A DNA stretch of 64,000 nt from Sweltsa coloradensis (taxonomy: Eukaryota; Arthropoda; Insecta; Plecoptera; Chloroperlidae): the NCBI GenBank assembly GCA_024449915.1, contig JAMZAV010000166.1, forward strand, positions 1,178,001-1,242,000. Reading direction: 5' to 3'. The notes below the pieces were generated by a model. That model worked only from the letters and a program-made list of their open reading frames with translations. It was not told where the DNA came from and ran no database searches. The position numbers and the translations under genes were made by a program. This document shows, piece after piece, positions 11,501 through 23,188 of this stretch (position 1 is its first letter; every line of letters starts with the position of its first letter).

Positions 11501-14500
11501 CGAGCAGAGTATTTATAGTTCCATAAACAATATTTTTACTTTGCTGCTTTATAGAGAAGGCACGCAAGATATTCGTTATTCACTTTTTATTTGACAGTCG
11601 AATTAATTGGCAGCCATTCAAAACACGATTTTAAACCAGCTGTGAATGCGTTTAAACAAATAAATCAAGTTGAGTGTGCAGGTATAACCAAAGCGGTCGA
11701 GGTTCACGCACAACGTCGCACAGAATAATATTAATGTTCACAAATTTCGAATAATTACTCATTGAGCCAATGAACACATTCGTCGAAAAGCTGTTTTCCC
11801 TGTTCATTAATCAGCTGAAGCTGCATTCATAAGAAAAACTTAACAGTTGCGTTTTTAACACAGGAGCAATTTAGCATTTTTTTCAAGAACCTTAAATTTG
11901 GGAGGGTTTCTTGCTAATAGGAAATGTTATAAATAATATGCATATTTAATCAATGCTATTTCATTTATGTCACAAAAAGGTAAGAAGAAGATAAAAGAGT
12001 GGTGATAAGTAAACCCCTCCATACATTATGTAAAATTTCATTTGGTAGTGTTTTCAACAATATCCTATTTTCAAAATTATTTAGCCGATTTCTCAAAACG
12101 GTAATATTTCGTATCATAGGATAAATCAAGTAAATGATATTTACCCTAATTCTCGTCCAACTACCACAAATAAAATATGCATGAATAATCAAACAATCAC
12201 AGCAAGCCTATATTTCTGGACAGTGAAGTCGTTGTGCTTGCAGCTGTAACGACTCCGCTCTCACTCTTATGAGTCATACCACCAGTCTTACGGTTACTTC
12301 ATCATGTTGTAAAACATGTTGCCGTTGTTATTAGATTTGTGGTTTGTTTTACTCAACGACAAAGTCTCACAATTTGGTTGGGATTTAGAGGAATGCTTTA
12401 TAATGTGATCGAGAAGGATTTCTAATGCAGGTATGCCTAGCCTGTTTGTTGTTGTGTACATGAAATAGACAAACCTCAAAGCTGAATTATTACGCCGGAC
12501 ACAGAAGGAAGTTTTTTTAATGCTCTATCGACATGTGGTAAAACACTAAATACAATTCTCATTTCCTAGTACGTTTGTCGGTATGGCCGTTAGCGTTTTG
12601 CCATGATTCGACGTCAAAGACCATGCAGACGAAAGCTACCAGATGTTCGTGATTTCTCTTCCTAAAGCCAACCAAGTGTAGGACTCTTCAAAACAAAGTG
12701 GTTTGTGAATGTTACACGTTTACACAATCATAGCTATGTTTAAATAACTATTACATAATTATGTAAAAATAAAAGGCAATAAAATATGTTATGGATGTGT
12801 GTGGTGGTGGCATACGGTCATAAATAATCATCGAGTTGTCCTGTGTGCAGATATGCGGGGGGAGGCGGGCAACACTCCGACTGCAACACTTCAGACCCTT
12901 TCCCGGTAGGTCTGGTTCTGGTTGTGGCTGGCTGGCTACAGCCCTGTGTGGGGGAAGCAAGCGGACTTGAATGTGTCGAATGGTGGAGACTGGAGTGTAC
13001 CCTGGCGAAGGTGGGGGATAGCCGAAGCTATTTCGGGAATTCTTTCAACAGAAATAGAGTGCGATGGTCGTTCCTGGCAACTGTTGGTCTCCGTCATCTT
13101 GGCTTGGCAATACGATCCTCTCAAGAGTACAACCGAAGTCACAAACATCCAGCTTCCTTGAATGAATAATAAAGCACGCGATTGTAAATGGGAGATGGGG
13201 TGACTACGAGCCATCGAGACGGGTGTGAATACTTACTTAGATGTGACTAGCTATCGAGGAATAATTTAAGATTTCGGTGAATAATGCACAACACGCCAAC
13301 TAAGCATCAATACAATTTATGTAATTGTATCTGAGAAACAGGATAACGCACTCACTACAATGAATGTGAAGATCAGTACAGAGTGGAATATTGCGTGTGG
13401 ACGTAAACACTATGTTTGTTTTGTAGCCATCAAGATCGAGATTGCATTCCTAGAGGCAGATCGCAAACAAGACTGAATCAATACATGAAACAGAAACAAA
13501 TTCTTCGTCCATGTTCAATGTGATTTACTGCTTTCAGATTAGGTTCATAACGTCCGTCTGAATTCCGAGCCATAATTGTTTGTCCTTGCCAAAAGTTGGC
13601 CTAAGTGATAACGGAGTAATGAATATGTACGTAGGCCTGCATATAGCATAAGCATTGCGAAAAGCTATTTAATTCCATGTAGCCTGGCCCTATACGCCCT
13701 ATACCTAGGGTTAGGGGGGGGGAAGGATAATTTGAATTTGAGAAAGATTGCTAGCTGGTTGTGACAGGAATCTAGCCAGATAGCGATAGGCCAACATCAA
13801 TTTATGTTAATTGTTGCAAGGCGCAGAAATTGAAAGGTCAAACTCGCACGCAATCAGGAGGCCTGATGCATTCATTGTTGATGAATGTTAACGTTGTCAT
13901 TGTTGGTACCCTTCAAGAGTGTTTCGTTATTTATTATCCACGTTTCACAACCTTCTTCTGCAAACGCAACACGTGAGGGAAAAGTGAATACAAGCAAAAT
14001 TTTAAAGTATCACTGCAAATTCCGTAGCAAAGCTTAGGAATACAACAATTATTATGCGAGTGAATGACAGAGGGAAGTGGCGGTGTGGGGCGACGACACG
14101 AGGACGAACCAGTGGTGGGGAATACGCAACTCCCAACTAAAAGAAAATCAAGAAATTTGCCAAATATTGTGTTTGATTATCTAAAAGGGTATGACAAAGA
14201 AAAAATGCTTTCAAAATTAAACTAAAGTCAAGTCTGTCATAATGCATTGCACGTGTATTTCTCACACACTTTACAAGAAGCTCATAAATGTTCAAAGTAA
14301 AGCGAACACACAACAATGTAGCCTAACCATTTCAATTAGACAGTTCACATTACTTTCTCAAGATCTTGACATCAAAATATTTACTAGGGAACAATGTAAT
14401 GCATGCGTGATGCTCTTGCAACTCTTAGCCAAGTTAGACAGGAAACAATTTGGCAGTAAAACCTAAGTTTACCGGCACCGAAATGAACCGCGTGTGGTAC

Positions 14501-15786
14501 AGTACAGTACAGTTATAGCTTCGGAACATTTGCTTCCGTGACGTATGGGATTTGACAAAATAATATGAATTTCAGAACAAGATAGTTGCATTGATGCTGC
14601 GACGCGATACACTATACAGCCAGAATAATAATAAATATGGGGCGCGTGTGTGTAGCGTTTACATGTGGTTGCGAGTGTGCACCCGCTAACACAAGTAATT
14701 CAAGGATAACGATTAGTTGATCACTCTCTACTAGGCGCTATAATAAACGTTTTGCGATCCTGGATTTACTTTTCTGTCCCGGGTGTAGTTACAGGAGCAC
14801 ATCTGCGAATTTCTCGAGAGTAAAATTTGTTCCCTTAAGTGTTGATTTTGAAATGGGAAGAGTAAAAATGCAACCGTCCTGTTTTGGAAATTTGTAAACC
14901 TGTGATACAACAAGTTATTTCCCCGTGGCTCTAGTAATGTTATGTTCGTTCACAGTCGACCGGGCAGCTCCTCGTTAGGTTAGGTTGTGATGCCTTGAAA
15001 CGTCTCCTGCCTCCCTTGAGGTTGAGAAGATAGAGAAGGGTGTCGCCGGATTTCCTTGTTGTTTCGTCGCGCTCCGACTACCGCGAGGACGCATCTAGGC
15101 GGAACTCCGACCATTCTATACCTTCATTATCAACCCAATCATCACCAACTCAACACAAAGAAATAGACAAAGCAATGCAATCGGAAAGAAACATTTTCTA
15201 ATTGCTCTCATCTCGTTGACCTATATTATACAGACGAGTCAAAAACTGTTGACGCCTATCGTCACACTTGTCAACGCGCTATGTGATAAGGCGCAATATT
15301 CAGTCAGCTGTTCCCACGGATATGATTTGAGCATCGGGCAAGTTGTGCGAAATTCAATGTTATCAATGATTAGTTCAAAGTTGCTAGGTTGTTACTTTTT
15401 AATGGCAACACCTTACACCAGCTTCTTTCGTTGCGTTTATGCGTGGGTTGTCGGTTTCGTTCCGAGAGCTGAAATCGACGTCTTGGAATGAATACATCAG
15501 CGTTTTTCTCGGTAATCAGACGGGGTATCAGAATTAGTAAGCAATAACGTTGTGAATTACCGTACCCGGAGGGCCTAATTAAAGTCATGACGCATAGTGG
15601 TTCAACAAGTTTACTATCTCACGCTGTCATGTGGCTGCAGGCTTTACCTGGCAACGCACGTGTGTGCATGAATGCAGAAGTATCTTGCACTCGTGTCTCT
15701 TGTTTGGCAAACCAGCCTTGAATTACTTCACATCTGGTAAAACATCCAGTTATTTGCACACAGAGTCCTAAAAATTTCGATCTAAC

Positions 15787-15835
15787 CAGGTTTTGAACCC
15801 GGAACAGCTCTCTGCTATTAGGTCAAGAGTCGCAT
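15787..15835 (-). pseudogene. possible tRNA-like B-box relic
   Basis: The minus strand contains CCGGGTTCAAAACCTGG, a good T arm and B box. Upstream there is only a weak A-box region and no acceptor pairing. Confidence 0.3.
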
Positions 15836-16622
15836 ATTTCATCGATATTGATGGCAGACATGAATGAGGGCTAAACACATTGTGATTCACTAAACTCTCA
15901 TTGCAAGGGTCAAGAATATTACGAGAGTGGGAAGACAAGTGAATTTAGTCCGAAGGTCACATCTTTTGTTGGAAGTTATATTAGTCCAAAGGCGTATTCG
16001 TGCTTGGCTTGGCATTACATAATATAGTCGGAACAAAGCAGATCTTATCGGCTTAAAACGGGCATAATTATTTCGTTAACGTTGAACACGCTTTTTATAG
16101 TTTGATTGTATTGATTGATTGCGTGGCACAGAACGTGCTTTGATTTCGATGTCCATAGGAAGTGTTTCCGAGGATGGAACATTTGCACAATAAGTAAATA
16201 CAATACAATATAGAGTTCAGTTATTTATCTTTCGATTCCTTGATTCCTTCCAATTTTGTCAAATGAGGCAATTATTGTTACTTTGATGGTTGGACTGAGG
16301 AAATAAAGTGGTAGGCCTACACATGACAAAAGTAGTGGGATTCTTGAAAAGCGAATGTTTCTTTAATGGTGTGATTATAGTTGCCATGAACGCACTGTAG
16401 GGCCTACTGACCAGACATATATCACTCAAGTCATTCCCCAGCTCGACTAAAGGGGTTAAAATGACTTGCAAGTTGCAAGGTCATTCGTTTTGGGGGCCGC
16501 GTCGAGACAAAGTTTGAAACATAACGAGGGCAATCGACGTTTGATGACAAGAAAAACTCGACCAGATTGAAGCTAGTTATTGTGACAACCACAACAACAT
16601 GAGGTAATGCAAAGCAACTTAC

Positions 16623-16756
16623 GTCTGGGTGTTCTTTGACAGGGACGTAGACTTTCTCGGTGAGAGTCGTGGGTGGTCCCTCGGCGTCAGGGAGTTCAAG
16701 GGGCTCCTTTTTGGTGCCATTTATTTGGAAAAGACTCGCTCGTACTTTGGCAATTT
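16623..16756 (-). CDS. how: HOW/Quaking-type STAR protein, exon 2 (end of Qua1, linker, start of KH)
   Basis: This 134-bp exon has acceptor GTGTATTTCAG on its upstream side and donor GTAAGTT after the last base. Its first two bases complete the split Glu codon from exon 1 (G|AA), and 44 full codons follow, beginning IAKVRASLFQINGTKKEP. The exon covers residues 42-86. It supplies the second half of the Qua1 homodimerisation helices (LLDEEIAKVRASLFQ), an acidic, proline-rich linker (LELPDAEGPP), and the KH entry strand EKVYVPVKEHPD at about 75-86. Insect HOW has almost the same residues here; vertebrate QKI diverges in the RASLFQING part, so HOW is the better name. STAR proteins of this group are nuclear/cytoplasmic regulators of splicing, mRNA stability and translation, mainly in muscle and glia. 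No frameshift or stop is present. Confidence 0.96.
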
Positions 16757-17153
16757 CTGAAATACACAAAAACAACAATGTAAAATTTTGTTTTAAAAAA
16801 TATGAACACATTGTTTACCAGCATTTGATGTCGGCGTTCATAGCCAGCCGCAAGAGCAATGTTATTGCACTACATGAAGAATCCCAAACACTTTAGATCT
16901 ATTTGACCGAACACAACAATAATAATTAATGGAAAATAAATCCATTCAATAGAGAAATAAAGAATAAAACCAACCAAATCAAGACTTATTTCATTCGTGG
17001 GCAATCAATATCACAGATATACCGATTGTGAATTTATTGGCTGCCTCTACATAATCCACGAACGGCAAATTGTAAAACGTAAACTTATGAAACAAATTCT
17101 ACAAGTTTTGTTGTAGATCAGACCTCACCACCCACAAACACCATCTCGATTTG

Positions 17154-17300
17154 GTTGGTCGGGAAACACTCCCGTAGGTGTAATTGTTATTATTTACTTC
17201 AATTCAGAAGTTAAAAAAGTGTGTAAAAAAATGTGAAGAGACCCGTGGTTCGAATCCCGGTTGGGGCGGACTTTTTTAATTTCTGAATTGTAGAAAATAA
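17154..17300. repeat. fold-back element around a truncated tRNA-like core
   Basis: A tail (TTAATTTCTGAATTGTAG type) follows a plus-strand tRNA-like 3' half with B box GTGGTTCGAATCCC and GGTTGGGGCGGAC (about 17233-17270). The same tail occurs inverted on the other side of the core (17193-17220: CAATTCAGAAGTTAAAAAAG), preceded by GGGAAACACTCCCG, itself a small hairpin. The same tail and GGTTGGGGCGGAC junction occur at 49.4 kb. The whole would fold into a stem with the tRNA remnant in the loop. Confidence 0.75.
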
Positions 17301-19564
17301 CCACAAAAACCAGTTGTTACAATGAGGTGGTCTGCTGATAATATTGATATCAAAACAAATACTTGATCTGATATGATTAAGCTTTTAATGTGAAACTGGT
17401 GCAAAGGCGAATGCCCGAAGGTGGAACCTCAATATAGTGCGACTGTTGTGCATGTTGTGCGAGCATAATGGACTCGTGCCTATTGAAAGAGCGCCATTGT
17501 AAGCCCTATTTACACACGAACGCCGACAAATTAACGGGCATGTGCTACAGTGCCACAGGATGGCCTCTTTGATCCGCGTGCTGGCTCAGACTCACAAGTT
17601 GAATACGATGACGTTCTACCCAACGAAGTGATGAAAACCATTTGCTGTCTTATCAAAGACATGATTGTCATCGCTCTAAAACATGTAGGCCTACAGTGGC
17701 GAAGCAATGGTGCCACAAGGGTGGACTTTACGGCGGTCTAGATAAAATGATCACTATACACAGAATCACAGATAGATCCACAAGTCAATGCGATTACAGA
17801 AATAAGAACTGTGTTGGCAGTTGGCACGAAAGATTTAGATCCTTTCCTTACCTAAAATGCATACCTCACGGAATGAGTTGTAACAGGATTCGAACTCAGT
17901 ACAACCCCGATGTCAACTCAGTAGAGGGAACACATATGGACAGGTGGGTGCCAAATTGGCATGGCTAAGTCACCATTTAAAACAGCCATGTGGAAAAGAA
18001 CAATTTCCGTAAATATAATAATCGGTTCTATAAATATAGAGAACCTGACATAATTGGTTTGCGAACATCTCAAACTAACCGCACTTCACGCAAACCAATC
18101 GCTTTCATAGCCCAAGGAAATGAAAAGTAGAGCTAAGTAAAAAAAATATCGCGTTTTGCGCTAATCTCTCGGCCATCATAAAATGCGTTAATAACATATT
18201 CAGAGTGTCAAGTGGTTTGTCCTCGCAAAGAAGTGAACTTCGTGCGTACTTCATCAAAAAAAAAAAGTAAAAAGTCTACCCCCGTGAAGAAACTGTACCC
18301 GAATTTGCAACACCCCGAAACCAATAGGCCTTCGTCACCAAACGCATGACAAAAATCATAAACATAACTGTTGATTGATTATTTTATATCTTTTTTCTAA
18401 TGACCCCTGTCCCCCTACAGTAATAAAATCTCGAATATTTTCGTTATTGATTTTTAATTTACAACCCCTTTCATGTGTTATCCTCCCAAGAAGAGGCCAA
18501 ATGCAGTTTTAGATCACACGACGTCTGTACTGTCCTGCGCTATAGGTGTTCAATGCCCGACCACGGCAGGTCTTATCGCGACTCGCAACCACATGACAGA
18601 AGTAAGACGCAAATAAACATGCATACTGTCACACGTGACACAGTGCTAATTCCAGAACAACTTCAAACATCTACTTGCGAAACGATCGGTTCAGTGACAC
18701 AACATACATAAACAGGTTCGCAATCACATTTCCGAAGTGTTTCACTTTCTGCAACCCAAGTTACTTTTTGTAGCATTTCCTTAAAATGTTGACTCCACAT
18801 AAGATAAGCACGTTCTTTTAGTTTTATGCCCTCCAGATGAATAGCCCCACGACTTTATTTCGCTAGTGAGTATACTTTCAAGTTACTGCAACAACTATAT
18901 GGTAGATGTCATTTGCACTAAAACACGAACACACAAAAACATACTGAAAAAGGGATTCGCGGACAGAACTAAATCAGGGGACCGATGTGCTAGCCAAGCA
19001 TAGAATGTTATTTTGTGGTTCTGGTAATAGTGAAGGCCTATGGGTTAGAAAAATATATAACAACAAACAGCACAGCAGCCATATTGGATTCCAAGATATG
19101 TGTAGAAGAAGGGAAATACGAAGAAAGAAAGAAGTGTAAAGAACAATTTATTTATCGCTGTCTCGACAACCCTTTTGCAAAAGGAGATCAGATGGTATGA
19201 TCAGTGGTTAGCATCGCACAAAGAGCGTATTCATAAATAGAGCCGAGCAATGGCCGTCGACGCCGTCATACCTAGCATCCATGCATCTTCACTTGAAGTG
19301 CTCAGCTCAGAGTTCATCGAGCCATTATACAGCAGGCTGATTCATTAAAATATGTGGGTCACAACACACAACATTACATCTCATCTTTAATTCCAAGTGG
19401 GAGCGAAGGTGAAAAGCAAAAGTTGCATTGCGGCCCACGTGCGAACCTGCTACAGAATAATTAGCGTGATAAGCTCTAGCGTGACGTAAGAATGTGCGAG
19501 CGAGAGATAATCGCAATCCCTAAAGGTGTCAAGGTAACGCGCGAGGTGCAACGACCGCCAGTAC

Positions 19565-20153
19565 AAGGTCACTCGTCAGGAGGCAAGGTCACACTCGTCG
19601 GTGGACCAGCCAATGAGCTTCCTCGAAAACTACTCTTGAGGGGAACATTGTGGGTTGGGGAGTTAAGTCAAGGTCATCGTTCATCCCTTTTCTCAGAAGC
19701 TAAAGTTCCGTGAATTCAAACGAACGTCCCAATCCCAGGTAAAGAAGTCATCTGCGTTATAATATACCGTCGTTTTATACGTTGAACGTTACATTCATAT
19801 TTTTAGTTTGTGTTGGTAATTATCGAAGTCTATTTTTTAGCATTGAAACCAATAATTGTCGCAATGCGTAGGCTTAGAAGGATTGTGAAGATTTGAATTA
19901 GCACTTGTTAATTGGGTTTTAAATAGGAATTTTTGCCATTTAGGAAAAGGACTGGATTGAAGATTGACTCTTGGTGAGCCATATCGTGCCACAAAGTAAT
20001 GGCAACAGCTCTCGGCAATGGAAGTAACTACTTGTCAGATGGCGAAGACCTCCCAGAACGAGGTGAGGTGCGTATAATGTTGGTTAACACGGGGTCGGGG
20101 CAACGGCGAACACCATCCATCATCGGAACCCCCGCCCATATGATCCAAGGTCA
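19565..20153 (+). promoter_or_regulatory. cluster of AAGGTCA nuclear-receptor half-sites
   Basis: AAGGTCA occurs at 19565-19571, 19585-19591, within TCAAGGTCA at 19668-19676, and within TCCAAGGTCA at 20144-20153, all on the plus strand. Extended half-sites of this kind bind monomeric receptors such as ERR and FTZ-F1. A chance density of about one per 8 kb (both strands) makes four in 590 bp notable. Function as an intronic enhancer of how is inference. Confidence 0.4.
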
Positions 20154-20847
20154 CTGTTACACCAACAACTTGGCCGCAAGCCTTTCAGTTTAGAATAGTA
20201 GTACAGGTACATGACGGTTGTGAATTCTAAAACTGTGTTGCGACTTGAGAATACGATTGATGACAGAAAAGACAACGACAGAAATCAATGTCGTGTTAGT
20301 ACGGGATTTGATACTACGTAACCTTGATACCGAAGCAATAAAAATTCCGGCATATGAATCAAGCAAGAACTTGGGTCAAGTGACTATTTACAATTTCCCC
20401 TCTAAAAGTGTAGAAATTCTCGGAGTTTTCAACTACTATTCATTCACCTGGACTCACCGTTCTGTTCTTATATTGACAAATATTCAAAAGTACTTGCAAA
20501 CGCAGTGTGCGACGCAACCAACGTGTAAAATCCACTCGTACCGCTGCGGCCTTGTCCCGATTTCCTCCACATTAGGCAAACAGTTACACAAATCACAATT
20601 CAAAAAGTAAACATTCGTTGCGATCTAGTCGTCTGAATGTCACAAGTAGCGTGTGATGTAACGGGGTGGGAAACGACGACGACGAGACGACCTCGTGGAT
20701 GCAAGACTCGTTACGGCTGGTGGGTGCATTGTTGGGGCAGGTCGCAGTCGTCGCTCTGTCGCGGCACCCGCATCGCTCGTTACACATAAATACATTGATG
20801 ATGCTCATTACAAGCCGGCCCGTGTGAATTGGGCACGCTCCTCGCGC

Positions 20848-20945
<98 letters not shown>

Positions 20946-21013
20946 TGACTGACTGACTGACTGACTGACTGACTGACTGACTGACTGACTGACTGACTGA
21001 CTGACTGACTGAC
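20848..21013. repeat. compound tetranucleotide repeat (CAGA)n-(CTGA)n
   Basis: About 24 CAGA units change at 20944 into about 17 CTGA units without interruption. The long Ser/Val/Cys or Thr/Asp/Arg frames across it are translation of the repeat, not genes. Confidence 0.97.
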
Positions 21014-21074
21014 ACCCCACCCCTCCAACGAACAACAATTTCGTCACAGTCTTGTTATCTGTGTATCTTGGTGG

Positions 21075-21336
21075 CAGTGGCGTAACTAGCCCTTGTTTTT
21101 TGTGGGACGAACATTTCTGTAATTACGAACATAAGTACATATCCAGGTACAATGGAGGGGGGGGGGGTGATTTTTATTTTATTTCTAACATTGCAAATGA
21201 TGGTATTTTAGTAGGTTTTAGCGTGGTTTCGTCGGTAATTATAAAGTTGTAGATATTTTCAGTTGTATTGTTAGTTTATAAAATCTTGCCACAAAATTGT
21301 GCCGCCGCGCCGCCTCCCCCCGTAATTACGCCACTG
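21075..21336. mobile_element. non-autonomous hAT-like MITE, 262 bp
   Basis: The ends are CAGTGGCGTAACTAG and, reverse complemented, CAGTGGCGTAATTACG, so 11 terminal bases match exactly. They are flanked by the 8-bp repeats CTTGGTGG (21067-21074) and CGTGGTGG (21337-21344), with one mismatch, as expected for hAT insertion. The interior is AT-rich with a G-run and no transposase. A related 5' end is at 33922. Confidence 0.85.
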
Positions 21337-23158
21337 CGTGGTGGTAACCGGAAAACGAAAGAAGGCGAGCGGTCGATGAACAGGGAGGGTGCTAGTATTT
21401 GGTACATATGGCAAATCACATGCCAGAAATCTAGATTCAAGTTTATACGCAATACCACATCGAATGTTGCGTTGAATGCCAAATTAGACAGGAAACATCA
21501 GGAAACTAAACATAGTGTTGCGACTTGCGAGCGTGGAGGACATGTGGGTTGGATTTTGTAGGTAAGACATCCCTCTTCAGTTGACAGTCTTGACACTGAC
21601 TTTACAGAATCTTCAACTGTTGGATGGTCGGGTTCTGACTTCTGACGTTGGGGATGCAACACAACGACGGTAAAGTGTTACATAAAAGGGATTAATTTGG
21701 GTTTCGTAAATTGCCACAAAATTGTGTTCCGGGCAACACACAAAAAATCGACTGTCAGAGTCAGACCAATCAGAGACTGAGATACGCCAATAAAGCAGTA
21801 TTATGATTGTATGATTGAAAAAATATTGCTTTCAAAAGCATTCAAATTCTATCTGGTCTCATTGTGTCGCTAAACGGATCGATCAACAAAAAATGAATGT
21901 GGGATTTGTAATTGCGTCTAGAGTAAACCCACCCACCCAGCTCTCTGGCTTCATCTCAAAAGAAGTATGCATAATAAACAGAAGACAATTCTGTAGAAAG
22001 AAACTGAAGGGTCTTTGGCAACAACACAACACCTTTTCGTAATTCTTTGTCGTAATCGTTCCGCTGTCAGACTCCGGTGTTGACTCTTGCGATTGAGGGC
22101 GACTGTCTCACAATGGCGTCAACATGCACACTTGCACGTGACACGCGTGTTTTAACACATCCAGTCACGCAATGGAGAACACCGTTCTCGCATTTAGCCT
22201 ATGTCTGTTCCCTGTTGGATGTGTCTACATGATTTTACATTTGAACGAAAGACATGTTTTGTAACCACCTAAAATAAGAATTATTTACAAGGAATGTGGT
22301 GTCAAATTTTGCAAATTTACAACTTTCAAAATCCTAAAAACACATTTCAAAATCTTAAATCACCGGGTACATAGACCCCTAAATAGGGGATAGTGGGTTT
22401 TAAAAAAAACGCCCCTGCAAAGAGCTTATTAATTATACAAGAAAAATTACGCTACGTTAGTCGAAACAGCAGATATCATTATCAATCACACTAATCTATC
22501 GGTTACGCCAAACCAACCAACAAAAAATATATTTTTATAACACACTGCCAAATTAGTTACAATTGGTGTAAATTAATTTGTTTCTTATTATTTGTTTGGA
22601 CTGTAACCGAGGCCATGCAGGCCAGGCATTGCTTCTGAGGATAGCAAAGGTCAAATTGACGATATCTAAGCCACTAAAAGTCACATCATCACTCTTGTGC
22701 TTGTCAATACTGAGTTGAGCAAATAAAATGTTTATGTATCCGCCGATCCGGGAAGTTCCAGCAAACGAGAGGGTTGTGACTTGTGACGGCGGTAGCCGAC
22801 TATCCGCCCACTGTGGCAAGCCGAAGTGCAGGATGAAACGATTTATGCTTGAGAAGTCCTTGTCAAGACCTGGGCCTAGTCGCACATAGTAAAATATAGT
22901 ACACACTGTTATTGCAGACAGGCTCTTGACTTGTGTGTGGTGTTAGGCGGGCACGCAAGACCATTACAAAACTGAGCCTAACCCTGTTATTGAGTTACAA
23001 TGACTGCTTCCTGAATAGCTTGTGGTGTAATTACGTAAGAATTAAGATAATCGAGGTCTGGTGTTGATGTGATGCGATGTCTACGTGAACTCAACAGACT
23101 AAAACGATTCCCGGCGAAAGGAAATTCATTACCACTGAGCTGCAGCGCCCACCAGTCA

Positions 23159-23188
23159 TGACGTCACCACGCACGCAGGATGACGTCA
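23159..23188. promoter_or_regulatory. paired CRE sites
   Basis: Two perfect palindromic TGACGTCA sites, at 23159-23166 and 23181-23188, start 22 bp apart, about two helical turns. They lie in a locally CpG-rich part of intron 1 and are candidate CREB/ATF-type binding sites. Confidence 0.45.

Noticed and set aside
12843..13214. Overlapping frames on both strands in a GC-richer patch
   Set aside because: No domain, and frames open on both strands point to composition rather than coding.
14972..14985. TTAGGTTAGG, an arthropod-telomere-like motif
   Set aside because: Only two units; no telomeric array.
20593..21047. Several 80-140-codon frames rich in SVSQ, SVCL or DRQT repeats
   Set aside because: Translations of the CAGA/CTGA microsatellite.
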